DNA of 10,390 nt from an uncultured Clostridia bacterium (GCA_934454215.1 CAKSGG010000120.1:1-10390), one strand, 5' to 3'; positions 1-7,892 are shown, counted from the stretch's first letter. The notes: generated from the letters alone by a model not told the origin. Numbers and translations: made by a program.

Positions 1-152
1 TGCTTGACAAGCAGCATTTCAAGCCAAGTACGCTCGTCGTATTCCGACGGACGCCCATTTTGGAGGAAGTCTTTCATAACTTCTCCCAAGATACCGTACT
101 TTTCTCCCGCACTTTCTCCTCGGTACAATTCTTCTAAACTCATCTGTGCCAT
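1..152 (-). CDS. Unrecognised protein, 5' end only
   Basis: An open frame starts at 152 and runs off the left edge after 50 codons. It begins MAQMSLEELYRGESAGEKYG, continues through a charged segment with PSEYDERTW and ends in LEMLLVK. A consensus AGGAGG lies seven bases before the ATG. I do not recognise the family; the visible part looks helical and soluble. It lies 59 bases downstream of the DUF2290-like gene and uses more GC-rich codons than its neighbours, so it may belong to a separate unit, perhaps the mobile element or chromosome that carries the island. A second ATG at codon 4 is a possible alternative start. A longer minus-strand frame at 19-243 in the same place is rejected in its favour. 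Confidence 0.62.
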   Translation of the reverse strand, partial: MAQMSLEELYRGESAGEKYGILGEVMKDFLQNGRPSEYDERTWLEMLLVK

Positions 153-159
153 ATCCGCA

Positions 160-165
160 CCTCCT
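160..165 (-). promoter_or_regulatory. Ribosome binding site of the left-edge gene
   Basis: AGGAGG on the minus strand, seven bases ahead of the ATG at 152. It is the best ribosome binding site in the leftmost 200 bases and fixes the reading frame of the truncated gene. Confidence 0.7.
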
Positions 166-211
166 TTGCAGTACACAACAGTACCACAGGAGTTCGCAGA
201 AGTCCAGTAAT

Positions 212-835
212 TTATTGAATTTGGCTGGCTGTAAAATAAACAAATTCCTTGAGTTCTTTTGAAATAGGAATGTTTTTTGTATATTTTCCTTCCTCTTCCA
301 TAGGAGTGTGCTTTATATCCTCTTTCTTTTCAAGTTTCAAATATATATCAGGATAATAAAGATACATTATAAATTTAAAGAACTCTGAAAAACACAAAAG
401 TTCATCTGCGGCGAGCCTAAAATTCCCTTTAAATCCGACATGCAAATGAGCCGCTGGGTGAAAATAGTTTTGGTTTTCAGCATCATAATCCATGCGAATA
501 TAGTCGTTCGCATATGCCCCATCAGTAACACACGGTAAATATGACAGACTTGCTTTGGATATATATTGTTTTCTCTTGGAATGATGTTCAAACAAATAAT
601 TTATTTGAAAGAAAGAACCATCCGATAATGCACAAAGATACCTGCCATTTTCATAGGACTCCGCAAAATTCGATATATAATCCTCTTCATCTCGAAAAAA
701 ACTATACTTGCTACTGATTACATCTTTGTTAGAGAAAAAGTCCCCGCCGACTTGTGGATTAACAATGATTCCTGTTTTAATCCAAGTTCTAATAAAGGAA
801 GTGATATCTTGTTTTATGGCATTATATGCATCCAT
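212..835 (-). CDS. DUF2290-like protein, helicase partner
   Basis: A 207-residue protein of unknown function that I match to DUF2290 from remembered motifs: LSYLPC (98-102 region), YIRMDYD (112-118), HPAAHLHVG (126-134), an Arg shortly after (140), and FFKFIMYLYYPD (152-163). The histidine-rich HxxxHxH segment next to an acidic YIRxDYD strand looks like a potential metal or catalytic site, but no activity is established as far as I know. There is no signal peptide or membrane segment, so it is cytoplasmic. Its ATG (835) begins one base after the helicase stop, with GGGGG in the helicase's last codons serving as ribosome binding site. The two genes are therefore almost certainly co-translated and probably form one functional pair. 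Confidence 0.75.
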   Translation of the reverse strand: MDAYNAIKQDITSFIRTWIKTGIIVNPQVGGDFFSNKDVISSKYSFFRDEEDYISNFAESYENGRYLCALSDGSFFQINYLFEHHSKRKQYISKASLSYLPCVTDGAYANDYIRMDYDAENQNYFHPAAHLHVGFKGNFRLAADELLCFSEFFKFIMYLYYPDIYLKLEKKEDIKHTPMEEEGKYTKNIPISKELKEFVYFTASQIQ

Positions 836-836
836 A

Positions 837-2969
837 TTAATCCCCCAATAAAGCTTTAAGGGAATCTTTCAACGATGGATCAAGTTCTATCAATTGCTTG
901 AGAATCTCTCCATCTCCAGATGCCAATGCTTGTTTGATCTTTGCCATAATACTCGAATCATAGCTTTTGGCTTTTGGATTTTTTGTAAGGAAATCTATTT
1001 TTGCCAAGGTATTAATTGTTTCTTCTGACGGATACTCAAAAATCATTTCTGGGCAGTTCTTTTCAATATCTCGAAACTCTTTTTGAAAAACAGTTTTTAC
1101 CCTGCCAGACGCATAAAGATACACCCAACCTTTAGAACGAGTGATAGATATAAACATAAAATTTCGTGACTGTCTTTTGTGTGACATATCTAATTTGGAG
1201 TATATATCCTCACATCCAACAACAAACACAATGGGAACCTCATTGCCTTTGGCGTTTCTTGGCGTACTTAGTGTAACTTTATCGTCTTGGAAAAACTCAC
1301 GTGCATCGGTAACAACACCAGGAATATGAGATTCAATTTCCTCCTCCATCAAATATCCCTGTATCTTGTTTAACATATTTGATTTGTTCATTTTTATATC
1401 AATTACAAGGATATCTGTTGGCTTGACATTTTCTTCAACAATTAAATACTTGATTTTTTTGGATGCCTCTAAAGCAACAGTTTCATCATTGTCTAATATA
1501 AAATGTTGAACCGGCATTTCTTTAGAATATATGCTTGTTACAGAATTTGGACTATTTTTTGCAGGTCGATGCACTGTGACTCTATTTCCTGGCTCGAGAA
1601 CCGAATCCGTTTCAAATCCAAGAGCTTCCCATGTAGTTTTATCTTGAATGATCTGAGTTAAATCTTTATAAAAACCAAAACCAAAAGCAAAAGCAGTTAT
1701 CAGTACTTCCAATGTGTTTCTATATGATTTTTTTAGAATGTAATCATGTTGTGGCTCCAAAATAATATTAGGTTTTCCATCCGTTTCGCCAAATAACTCT
1801 TCAAACTCAGGTATTACAATATCGTTAGTAGTTTGAAGTTCATCGTATGCTACAACAACTTTTTTAGGAAATTTTGCAACTCTCTGTACCAACAAAAAGA
1901 ATTCCAGTGGAAAATCTTGTGCTTCGTCAATCAACACAAAATCATATATTTCTTTAAGCATATTTGATTCTAAAAGTTCTTTACAGTGATCCGCCAAAGT
2001 ACCTTGACGTAAAGTTTTTGGAGGTAAGCCACAGGCTTTACAAACCGAATAATAAAACCCATTTCCAACAGTTTGACCACCCCATGAATGCAGAACTAAT
2101 AGATTATCCCAATTAGGTTCATCATCTGCAATTTGATTGTAATATTTCCTTATAAGATTAGTAGCTTGATTATACAAAGATTTGGTATAAAACACAAATG
2201 CAATCTTTTTATCAGGAAAGCGTTTATGAAGTCTAGCTGCTTTCATCGCAAGTAAAACAGTTTTTCCGCTTCCAGCCAAGCCACGTATTCTCTCGGATTT
2301 ATCGGCTGTAATAGTCAAACTAGCAGTCATTTGATCATAATCAAAAAGTGCTATCCGTTTATCGTTTAAAACAATAGCCTCAGAGATGTTTTGAGCAGGT
2401 TCTTCAACATAAATGTTTGTAGATTTATTAATGATATTTGCATTCTGGATAATACTTACAAGGCACTTATAATCATTTTCTGTCAATACCTCACTAGTGG
2501 GCGTAAGTTGAATATTTTCTTGTGCACAAACAAGGACTTCGTTTTCTTTCAACCCGATATTGCTAAAATGTACGCGGTTTTCAATATAAGGAAATACATA
2601 ATAAGTTCTTATAGGAATTTGTTTTTCGAACTCAACCATCGGATCTTCAATTTTAGAAACTATTTTATGAACATAATTTCTAAAACGTATGCATTCACTT
2701 CTAACATTCTGACCATTAATTGTCCAAAATTTATTATCTACGCACGATAACACCTCTTCTGTATAATCATACACGCGCACAAAGACAAGTCCCATATCAC
2801 TTGATACAATCGTAAATGATGGATAATCATTGCCATCTGTTTTGATTTCTGGTTCTCTATATAACCACAATCCTTCTTTATTTTTCAATACTGTTTCCAG
2901 TTGATCTTTGATTTTCTGCGAAGCAAGATCATGATTATAATAATCGAAATCAAAAATTTTAAGTTGCAT
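837..2969 (-). CDS. Superfamily 1 helicase with degenerate NERD-like N-terminus
   Basis: A 710-residue UvrD/Rep-like ATPase. The helicase part runs from about 200 to 625: Walker A GLAGSGKT (230-237), IAFVFYTKSL (256-265), Walker B VLIDEAQDFP (345-354), motif III-like VVVAYDELQ (371-379), LKKSYRN (412-418), motif V-like TLSTPRNAKGNEVPIVFVVG (566-585) and motif VI NFMFISITRSKGWVYL (603-618). Residues 1-130 have the rhythm of a nuclease-related domain: YPSFTIVSSDMGLVFVRVYDY (49-69) lines up with the usual P-D-F and I-E-V-K strands, but the catalytic Asp, Glu and Lys would be Ser51, Arg65 and Tyr67, so this domain should be inactive. A GGGAGG seven bases upstream supports the start at 2969. The stop is one base from the DUF2290-like gene. 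I infer a defence helicase; DNA repair is the alternative. Confidence 0.9.
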   Translation of the reverse strand: MQLKIFDFDYYNHDLASQKIKDQLETVLKNKEGLWLYREPEIKTDGNDYPSFTIVSSDMGLVFVRVYDYTEEVLSCVDNKFWTINGQNVRSECIRFRNYVHKIVSKIEDPMVEFEKQIPIRTYYVFPYIENRVHFSNIGLKENEVLVCAQENIQLTPTSEVLTENDYKCLVSIIQNANIINKSTNIYVEEPAQNISEAIVLNDKRIALFDYDQMTASLTITADKSERIRGLAGSGKTVLLAMKAARLHKRFPDKKIAFVFYTKSLYNQATNLIRKYYNQIADDEPNWDNLLVLHSWGGQTVGNGFYYSVCKACGLPPKTLRQGTLADHCKELLESNMLKEIYDFVLIDEAQDFPLEFFLLVQRVAKFPKKVVVAYDELQTTNDIVIPEFEELFGETDGKPNIILEPQHDYILKKSYRNTLEVLITAFAFGFGFYKDLTQIIQDKTTWEALGFETDSVLEPGNRVTVHRPAKNSPNSVTSIYSKEMPVQHFILDNDETVALEASKKIKYLIVEENVKPTDILVIDIKMNKSNMLNKIQGYLMEEEIESHIPGVVTDAREFFQDDKVTLSTPRNAKGNEVPIVFVVGCEDIYSKLDMSHKRQSRNFMFISITRSKGWVYLYASGRVKTVFQKEFRDIEKNCPEMIFEYPSEETINTLAKIDFLTKNPKAKSYDSSIMAKIKQALASGDGEILKQLIELDPSLKDSLKALLGD

Positions 2970-2987
2970 AGGTTAGCCTCCCAATAT

Positions 2988-3512
2988 TTAAATCAATATA
3001 TCATTACAATGGTCGATTTCATGCTGAATAATCTACGCAGTTTAACCAGTAAAGGTTTTGATGCGGGTTTTGAATTCGTCAGTTTGCAACTGCACTCTAA
3101 TCGTCTGATAGCGTTTGCATTTGCGGGGGTCTCCGAGCAAGGAAAGACAACCTTCTTCTGTATCATACGGTCCTGATTTTTTGATAATCTCAGGATTGAA
3201 CATAATCATATATGTTCCTTCATTATCAAACACAATAATCCGCTTGCGGACACCGATCATATTCGCCGCCATGCCAACACAACTATCCTTATGCGCTATA
3301 AGCGTATCGAGCAAGTCCTGTGCGACCTGCAAATCTTTTTTTGTTACTGACCCCGATTTAACCACAAGAAACATGGAGTAGTGTACTACTTCATTTACAC
3401 TATAAACCTCAACAATTCTTTTCAATACCGCCTCATTAGCTGGGCAGAAATTGTATTGCGGAATTTCCGTAGATGTGATCCACTTGACAACGTGGCATAA
3501 ATACAAACACAA
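2988..3512 (-). pseudogene. Peptide deformylase, broken by two in-frame stops
   Basis: Peptide deformylase removes the N-formyl group from new proteins. The readable part includes KKDLQVAQDLLDTL, motif 1 CVGMAANMIGV, and motif 2 EEGCLSL with the metal-binding Cys. The frame then reads FTG*TA*IIQHEIDHC, ending at 2988: motif 3 HEIDH is perfectly preserved but lies behind a TAA (3042-3044) and a TAG (3033-3035). In intact relatives this stretch is typically FTG-x-TA-x-IIQHE, so the two stops stand where a hydrophobic residue and usually Gln are found. Without motif 3 the enzyme cannot bind metal. The N-terminus is also odd: the open frame starts at 3512 with about 46 residues that do not look like deformylase, joining it around SMFLVVKSG. 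It resembles the short Firmicute accessory deformylases, not the housekeeping one. Sequencing error is possible but needs two events. Confidence 0.8.
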
Positions 3513-3553
3513 GCAGGTATTTTTATTCTTTCTATCGGTTGCCTTCTTGATAT

Positions 3554-3603
3554 GAGGCAGGAACAGCCTCTAACTTAAGCAGGGAGGTTTTATATAAACT
3601 TCC
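3554..3603. repeat. Two adjacent short inverted repeats
   Basis: One is a perfect 5-base stem (GAGGC at 3554-3558 and GCCTC at 3566-3570) with a 7-base loop. The other is an 8-base stem with one imperfect pair (GGAGGTTT at 3583-3590 and AAACTTCC at 3596-3603) around TATAT. Neither is followed by a T-run in either direction, so they are poor intrinsic terminators. They lie between the stub and the deformylase remnant and may be chance structures. Confidence 0.25.
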
Positions 3604-3626
3604 TTATGTTGGAATTTCAGCAATAT

Positions 3627-3698
3627 TTAGAAGATACATGTATCTACAAGCACATTTGCACGATCAAGATCCTGAAATTTAATTTTGTTTATGTCCAT
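3627..3698 (-). pseudogene. 23-codon stub, possible start of a PIN-domain gene
   Basis: A short ORF begins 18 bases after the DUF3883 gene with AGGAG seven bases ahead of its ATG. Its 23 residues end in ANVLVDTCIF and then a TAA. The hydrophobic strand followed by V-D-T is how many PIN-domain ribonucleases begin, with the Asp as first metal ligand. Beyond the stop no continuation is recognisable: the same frame reads ILLKFQHKEVYIKPPC before another stop, and the next frame gives SKYC before a stop. I infer that a toxin-like or nuclease gene once followed here and has been lost by deletion or frameshift. It could instead be a real small peptide, because the ribosome binding site is good. Confidence 0.4.
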
Positions 3699-3705
3699 AA
3701 AACAA

Positions 3706-3710
3706 CTCCT
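3706..3710 (-). promoter_or_regulatory. Ribosome binding site of the 23-codon stub
   Basis: AGGAG on the minus strand, seven bases before the ATG at 3698. It is stronger than the site of the DUF3883 gene just upstream and is the main reason for taking the stub as a former or present gene. Confidence 0.55.
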
Positions 3711-3716
3711 GAATTT

Positions 3717-4658
3717 TTATGCAAGATGGGTGATTTTATACGAGTTAGGTTCTATCAGCCATTGACTTCCAAACAATTCTTCTGCTGGATTGGAAATAAT
3801 AAATGGAACATATTCGGTTGCGTTTTTTTCAAGGCTATCAAGATCTACTAGATACAAAAAATAATTATTTCCTAATGCTTCTGCTACACTTTTTTCATTT
3901 GATGACCAATAAAAATGAGGATTCCCTCGAAAAGATTTCACCTCAATATATCGATCATACTGCAATGAATTAGTGCCTTGATAAGACAGAATATCATAAC
4001 CTGCCCCAGCATCAATAGTTGAAATTCTTTTAGGGGACATATTTTCTCTTTTCAGTCTCCGTTTTTCATATTCAACCACATAAATTTCGCCTTTTTCTCC
4101 ATCTTCTTGCTGTTTTTGCAATGTTCTCAGCAGTTCTTCCTGTGAGATTTTTCTGTTTTCGTACGCAATTTTCTCTTCAACCTGTTCTCTTAATCTGTCA
4201 TTTGTAAAAACGAAAAAAGAGTTAGATTTGAAAAAACATCCACAAGAATACAAGTAATTTCTGTAGACTGCCGCTGATAATGAAAAAGCGTTTATTGGTA
4301 TCTTAAGCTTTCCAGTTACAGAATCAACAGTTATTCTATCGCAATTGATGAGCTTTTCATGCAGTAGTAAATCTAGAATCGCAACGAAAATCTTGTCATT
4401 TCTTTGTTCCATCGATAGATTTGCTATTTGATTGCCGATTTCCGTAAGGGATATCTGCCCTTTCTTTATTTTTAATATATTTAGCTCCTGAAATAGCAAC
4501 AGTGCCAAATAACAGTTGAATTGAGCCAACGAATGATATCGAAATGAATGATTAAGTGTCTCAACTGCAGAAACTTGGTCATCAAAAACAAGACTTAAGA
4601 ATTTGTTAATTCCCTCGGCGTTTCCAATAGAATTATGTTGTCTTAATTCTTTTTGCAT
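3717..4658 (-). CDS. DUF3883 (PD-(D/E)xK-like) nuclease domain protein
   Basis: A 313-residue protein, last intact gene of the R-M-like cluster. The C-terminal region (about 185-275) fits DUF3883: GEIYVVEYEKRRL (190-202), DAGAGYDILSY (216-226) and RYIEVKSFRG (236-245), followed by FYWSSNEKSVA and NYFLYLVD. Asp222 together with Glu239-x-Lys241 gives an intact PD-(D/E)xK-type active site, so a DNA-cleaving role is plausible. The N-terminal 185 residues are helical; residues 55-85 could be a winged helix, and 155-190 is a charged, possibly coiled segment that presumably links it to partners. The start at 4658 lies 26 bases inside the helicase gene. Only a weak AAGGCGG about 12 bases upstream serves it, so its translation probably depends on coupling to the helicase. 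I infer it works as the helicase's effector nuclease or adaptor. Confidence 0.83.
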   Translation of the reverse strand: MQKELRQHNSIGNAEGINKFLSLVFDDQVSAVETLNHSFRYHSLAQFNCYLALLLFQELNILKIKKGQISLTEIGNQIANLSMEQRNDKIFVAILDLLLHEKLINCDRITVDSVTGKLKIPINAFSLSAAVYRNYLYSCGCFFKSNSFFVFTNDRLREQVEEKIAYENRKISQEELLRTLQKQQEDGEKGEIYVVEYEKRRLKRENMSPKRISTIDAGAGYDILSYQGTNSLQYDRYIEVKSFRGNPHFYWSSNEKSVAEALGNNYFLYLVDLDSLEKNATEYVPFIISNPAEELFGSQWLIEPNSYKITHLA

Positions 4659-6594
4659 AGTCTTTTAGCACCGCCTTTACATCTTCATCGCCGCCCTCGC
4701 CAATCACATTAGAAAACAGCGGAATTGGCATACTTTCCATGATTTCAATAAGTCTGTTTTCTTTGATCGTTAATCGCTCATCAATTGTTTCATCAATAGA
4801 ATCTTCGGAGACAAGATAATAGTAGTTTGTAATTGTTCCCGCAGGCAAACCGTATCGATGTATGCGATCTTTTGATTGAATGAAATGAGCTGCATTAAAT
4901 GATCTTTCGATATATATTGCGTTATGACAAGCTTTGTGGAGCGAAATTGATTCTGCGACAGCAAAAGGATTAGCTATCACCACATTCAATCCAGACGATA
5001 AATCATTGAATTCCTTTACGATTGCTTCGCGTGTAAACTCATACTCTTCACTTTCCGGCGTCATATCATCGGATGCAACCGGAGTAGCACCGTATAGTAT
5101 TTTGTTTTTTATACCTTTTTCTGCCAGAAACGTGCTGAACATCTCTATAGTACGAATGTAACATGCCCATACAACAACTTTGCCGTTATTTGAAATAATG
5201 CTACGTATTAAATCTAGAGCTGCTTCAAATTTAGCAGGCACCTCTGCCTCAGAGTACTTAAGTACTGCTTGCAATACACCATCATCTTCCGACACTCCGC
5301 TTAAATCTATACCTTCTGCTTGTGCAAATTCTTTTAGCGGCTGTTTTAACAACAAAGGGTTCGTTGCTGCTTGCATCAATCTAATCATTCGGGCCTTAAC
5401 AATCGAGGATTTAAATCTACTATCCTCTTCCGAAATATCCTGCATATACTTGCTTTCAATAAAGTCATATATTCGTCTCTGAGAATCGTGCATTTTCACG
5501 CGAATAGGAGGATGTATGGTAGGTGCCGGAATATTAAGATCAGATTTCTTTACTCTCATAAAATAAGGCGAAATCTGATTGACTAGAGTCTCTACACGGT
5601 AATCATTCGCATTCTTGGACATGTCTCTTAATTGACCGGGCTGAAATCGAATAACCTTCTTTGACGGCCAAATGAACTTGAACAGATTGTACAGATCCTC
5701 ATATCCATTCGGAGCAGGTGTTCCGGTTAATACTACTCGTGACGAGCATTCAGATGCCAAAGACAAAACGGCCTGAGCTTGTTCTCCACCATGAGTGTTT
5801 TTTATTTTATGTGCCTCATCAAGTATAACCATTACCTTATGTTGACGCAAAAAATGCCGCAGCTCTGACACCAACGATGCAACAGAATGATACGATAATA
5901 ACGTTATCTCTGCTGGATTATCATCATAAAGATATTGCTTTTTGCTTTCAAGGGACATTTGTCCTGTTAACCTCTTAGAAGTAGCAGGAACTCCAAAGCA
6001 CTCTTTGTACTCCAACTCCCATGGAGCAAACGAAGCAAGCGGGCCAATGATCAACAAAAGATCGACTTTTTTGATATGATCTTTGGGCAAGTTTTTCAAA
6101 TATGCATATGCACCATAAACTACACTTGTTTTTCCCGCCCCAGGAACCGAAAAGTTACATGCATTTTGAGAAAAAGCCAAATGATAAGCTGACAGAAGTT
6201 GTAAATCATAAAGTGTCCTGGTAGGCAAAAATTCTATTAGTGCGTCCTTAAACTCGTGAAGATCCTGCAAATTACACTCATTATTACGAATAGATAAAGC
6301 TTTCTCAGAAAACTCTGCAAATTTTTGTTCTTCTTCTAAGAATCTATCGACAGCCTCATCTGTTTTATCCGAGTAGTAAACCTGACACCCGCATAGTTGA
6401 GCAATTTGGTTTAATCTATTTAGGCAATGATTTAAGTCGACAACATTCTTGATCATGATCTTTGATTCAAGAATTTCACAATCAAGCGTATCTTTGAGAA
6501 GCCGACTAGCTCTTCTGTTTGATAAAACGGCAGAGATATCTCCAGTAATACATACACCTGATGTAACAGTCTCAATAGAAATCTTTTTCATCAT
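4633..6594 (-). CDS. SNF2-family superfamily 2 helicase/translocase
   Basis: A 653-residue ATPase that should translocate on double-stranded DNA. The two RecA-like lobes are complete: Walker A VPGAGKTS (150-157), motif II DEAH (259-262), motif III LTGTPAPNG (289-297), and the second lobe with VVVWACYIRTIEMF (473-486), VVIANPFAVAESISL (538-552) and motif VI QSKDRIHRYG (573-582) with Arg577 and Arg580. The Walker A reads VPGAGKT rather than the DMGLGKT of classical SNF2 remodellers, placing it in a divergent prokaryotic branch. The first 120 residues are a small, unrecognised N-terminal domain. Two ATGs sit in tandem (6594 and 6591) and overlap the stop of the ParB-like gene; the GGAG just upstream is better spaced for the second, so the real start may be one codon later. 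In this operon it is the likely motor linking DNA recognition to cleavage. Confidence 0.93.
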   Translation of the reverse strand: MMKKISIETVTSGVCITGDISAVLSNRRASRLLKDTLDCEILESKIMIKNVVDLNHCLNRLNQIAQLCGCQVYYSDKTDEAVDRFLEEEQKFAEFSEKALSIRNNECNLQDLHEFKDALIEFLPTRTLYDLQLLSAYHLAFSQNACNFSVPGAGKTSVVYGAYAYLKNLPKDHIKKVDLLLIIGPLASFAPWELEYKECFGVPATSKRLTGQMSLESKKQYLYDDNPAEITLLSYHSVASLVSELRHFLRQHKVMVILDEAHKIKNTHGGEQAQAVLSLASECSSRVVLTGTPAPNGYEDLYNLFKFIWPSKKVIRFQPGQLRDMSKNANDYRVETLVNQISPYFMRVKKSDLNIPAPTIHPPIRVKMHDSQRRIYDFIESKYMQDISEEDSRFKSSIVKARMIRLMQAATNPLLLKQPLKEFAQAEGIDLSGVSEDDGVLQAVLKYSEAEVPAKFEAALDLIRSIISNNGKVVVWACYIRTIEMFSTFLAEKGIKNKILYGATPVASDDMTPESEEYEFTREAIVKEFNDLSSGLNVVIANPFAVAESISLHKACHNAIYIERSFNAAHFIQSKDRIHRYGLPAGTITNYYYLVSEDSIDETIDERLTIKENRLIEIMESMPIPLFSNVIGEGGDEDVKAVLKDYAKRIKTT

Positions 6595-7892
6595 TTCTCC
6601 AACAACTTCTTATATTCCCAAACAACTTTCCCGATCTCTCTAATGCAATCCAAAACTTGAGGATCTTCCAAAAACGTCTGTTGCGTGGTATCTACATCAT
6701 ATAAAGTATCCAGAGCTTTTTGTAACAATTTTAGTGGGTTATCTGCCTCTTGCTTGTTACGCAACTTCTCGCTGCTTTTCCCAAAGTTCTCCTCGATGGA
6801 GGCATGCACCCCTCTCTTCCAAGCGTTGTCACGTTTGCGAAGCAATCGAGCAACATCGTCCTCTGGATTTGCCCCCTGCAAAATAGATTCAACGCTTTCT
6901 TCTGCATCTGTTACAGGATCTATCTGCGAGAAGTGACGGTCGCGGAAAGTCTCCCAAATGTCCTTACATCCAAAAAAACTAGCTGCAGGAGTAGAGGAAG
7001 TCGGCTTTCTAATAATATCTCTAAATCTTGTCTGATCAAAACCGGCACGTATGTAATCAAACGCTATCAGTTTCAAGTCATTAGTGTCAACTTCAGGATC
7101 ATAATCCCACATACAAGAAACATTACCTGCTCTATATCCTTTTAATGCACCATGCAACTTTTGGAACGAGTCTTCGTTTGTACTTGGTAAAACGGTGTAC
7201 ATGCCCGTATAACCATAATTCTCCAAGTATTCATTCATCAACTGAAGAACTGCCAAATACATTTTGACATTCGTTTCCGTATCACCCATAAAGCGAGCGA
7301 TTTCCTTGGCTGTAAAGCCGGCGTCCTGCAGATCCTGACATTTTAAATATTTTTCAATAGGATTATAATCAACTTTTGCGTCTTCACCCATCTGATAAGT
7401 AGTTTCCAGACGTAATATTTCCTTTTTGTCAGCATCAATGGGTAAGACGATTGCCAAGAAAAAGTCACAATGCCGCTTCTTCATAGGATCAATAGAATCA
7501 TCTTTGCGAATTCGATTCAGTAAACTGGCACGTCTATTACCATCAATAATTACGCCTTCTGCAGTTATTATACCATATTTCTCTTGATGATCATCCAACA
7601 AGCTCTGCATTGTTTTTTTATTTGCCTCAATTTTAGATTCCCACAGGAATTTTTCAATCAAAAGAATGTCCTCAGAATTTTCGTTGTTGATTTTGTGATT
7701 TTGTCTTTCGTAGGACTTGACAACACTACCGATTCTTCCATTATAGGGGTTATACACCAAAAGGTCCAAAGGTATTAAATATGCCGGGAAAGTCTTTCTT
7801 TCACCATGATACATAATTTTAATACCAGTCATAGCCGGTTCGGTTCTCGCAATATAGTCAGCAATAGCTTGTTTTCTTTCAGCAGCAGTCAT
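6591..7892 (-). CDS. ParB/Srx N-terminal domain protein with KorB-like HTH
   Basis: A 433-residue protein. Residues about 35-165 form a ParB/sulfiredoxin-like domain: LIPLDLLVYNPYNGRI (39-54) resembles the first ParB strand and loop, and GVIIDGNRRASLLNRI (113-128) carries the DGNRR signature (117-121), equivalent to the GxRR nucleotide-binding motif of ParB and similar in style to DGQHR in DndB. Residues 193-219 (AGFTAKEIARFMGDTETNV and following) look like the ParB/KorB helix-turn-helix. The C-terminal 200 residues are helical and charged, with no known domain. Relatives in this fold bind DNA or hydrolyse nucleotides; here it may be a specificity or regulatory subunit for the helicase. A GGAGGG eight bases upstream supports the start at 7892. 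The gene overlaps the endonuclease by 14 bases and meets the SNF2 gene at ATGA. Chromosome partitioning is unlikely, since no ParA is present. Confidence 0.82.
   Translation of the reverse strand: MTAAERKQAIADYIARTEPAMTGIKIMYHGERKTFPAYLIPLDLLVYNPYNGRIGSVVKSYERQNHKINNENSEDILLIEKFLWESKIEANKKTMQSLLDDHQEKYGIITAEGVIIDGNRRASLLNRIRKDDSIDPMKKRHCDFFLAIVLPIDADKKEILRLETTYQMGEDAKVDYNPIEKYLKCQDLQDAGFTAKEIARFMGDTETNVKMYLAVLQLMNEYLENYGYTGMYTVLPSTNEDSFQKLHGALKGYRAGNVSCMWDYDPEVDTNDLKLIAFDYIRAGFDQTRFRDIIRKPTSSTPAASFFGCKDIWETFRDRHFSQIDPVTDAEESVESILQGANPEDDVARLLRKRDNAWKRGVHASIEENFGKSSEKLRNKQEADNPLKLLQKALDTLYDVDTTQQTFLEDPQVLDCIREIGKVVWEYKKLLEK

Noticed and set aside
19..243. Minus-strand 74-codon frame overlapping the end of the DUF2290-like gene
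   Set aside because: It has a Cys/Arg-rich composition without motifs, overlaps a real gene, and the frame starting at 152 has a consensus ribosome binding site.
2391..2750. Plus-strand 119-codon open frame
   Set aside because: It is antisense to the SF1 helicase, which has clear motifs. I saw no ribosome binding site and the composition looks like a reverse-strand shadow.
3042..3512. The 156-codon deformylase frame taken as an intact gene
   Set aside because: It lacks the HExxH motif required for metal binding, which is present just beyond two in-frame stops.
3554..3603. Rho-independent terminator between the two modules
   Set aside because: The inverted repeats are short, one is imperfect, and no T-run follows on either strand.
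6750..7145. Plus-strand 131-codon open frame
   Set aside because: It is antisense to the ParB-like gene, with no domain signature. It overlaps a second plus-strand frame, as expected of shadows.
4633..7892. Assignment to Dpd (7-deazaguanine) or Dnd (phosphorothioate) systems
   Set aside because: A ParB-like protein next to a SNF2 helicase recalls DpdB/DpdE, and DGNRR recalls DndB, but no deazaguanine-insertion or sulfur-transfer genes are present.
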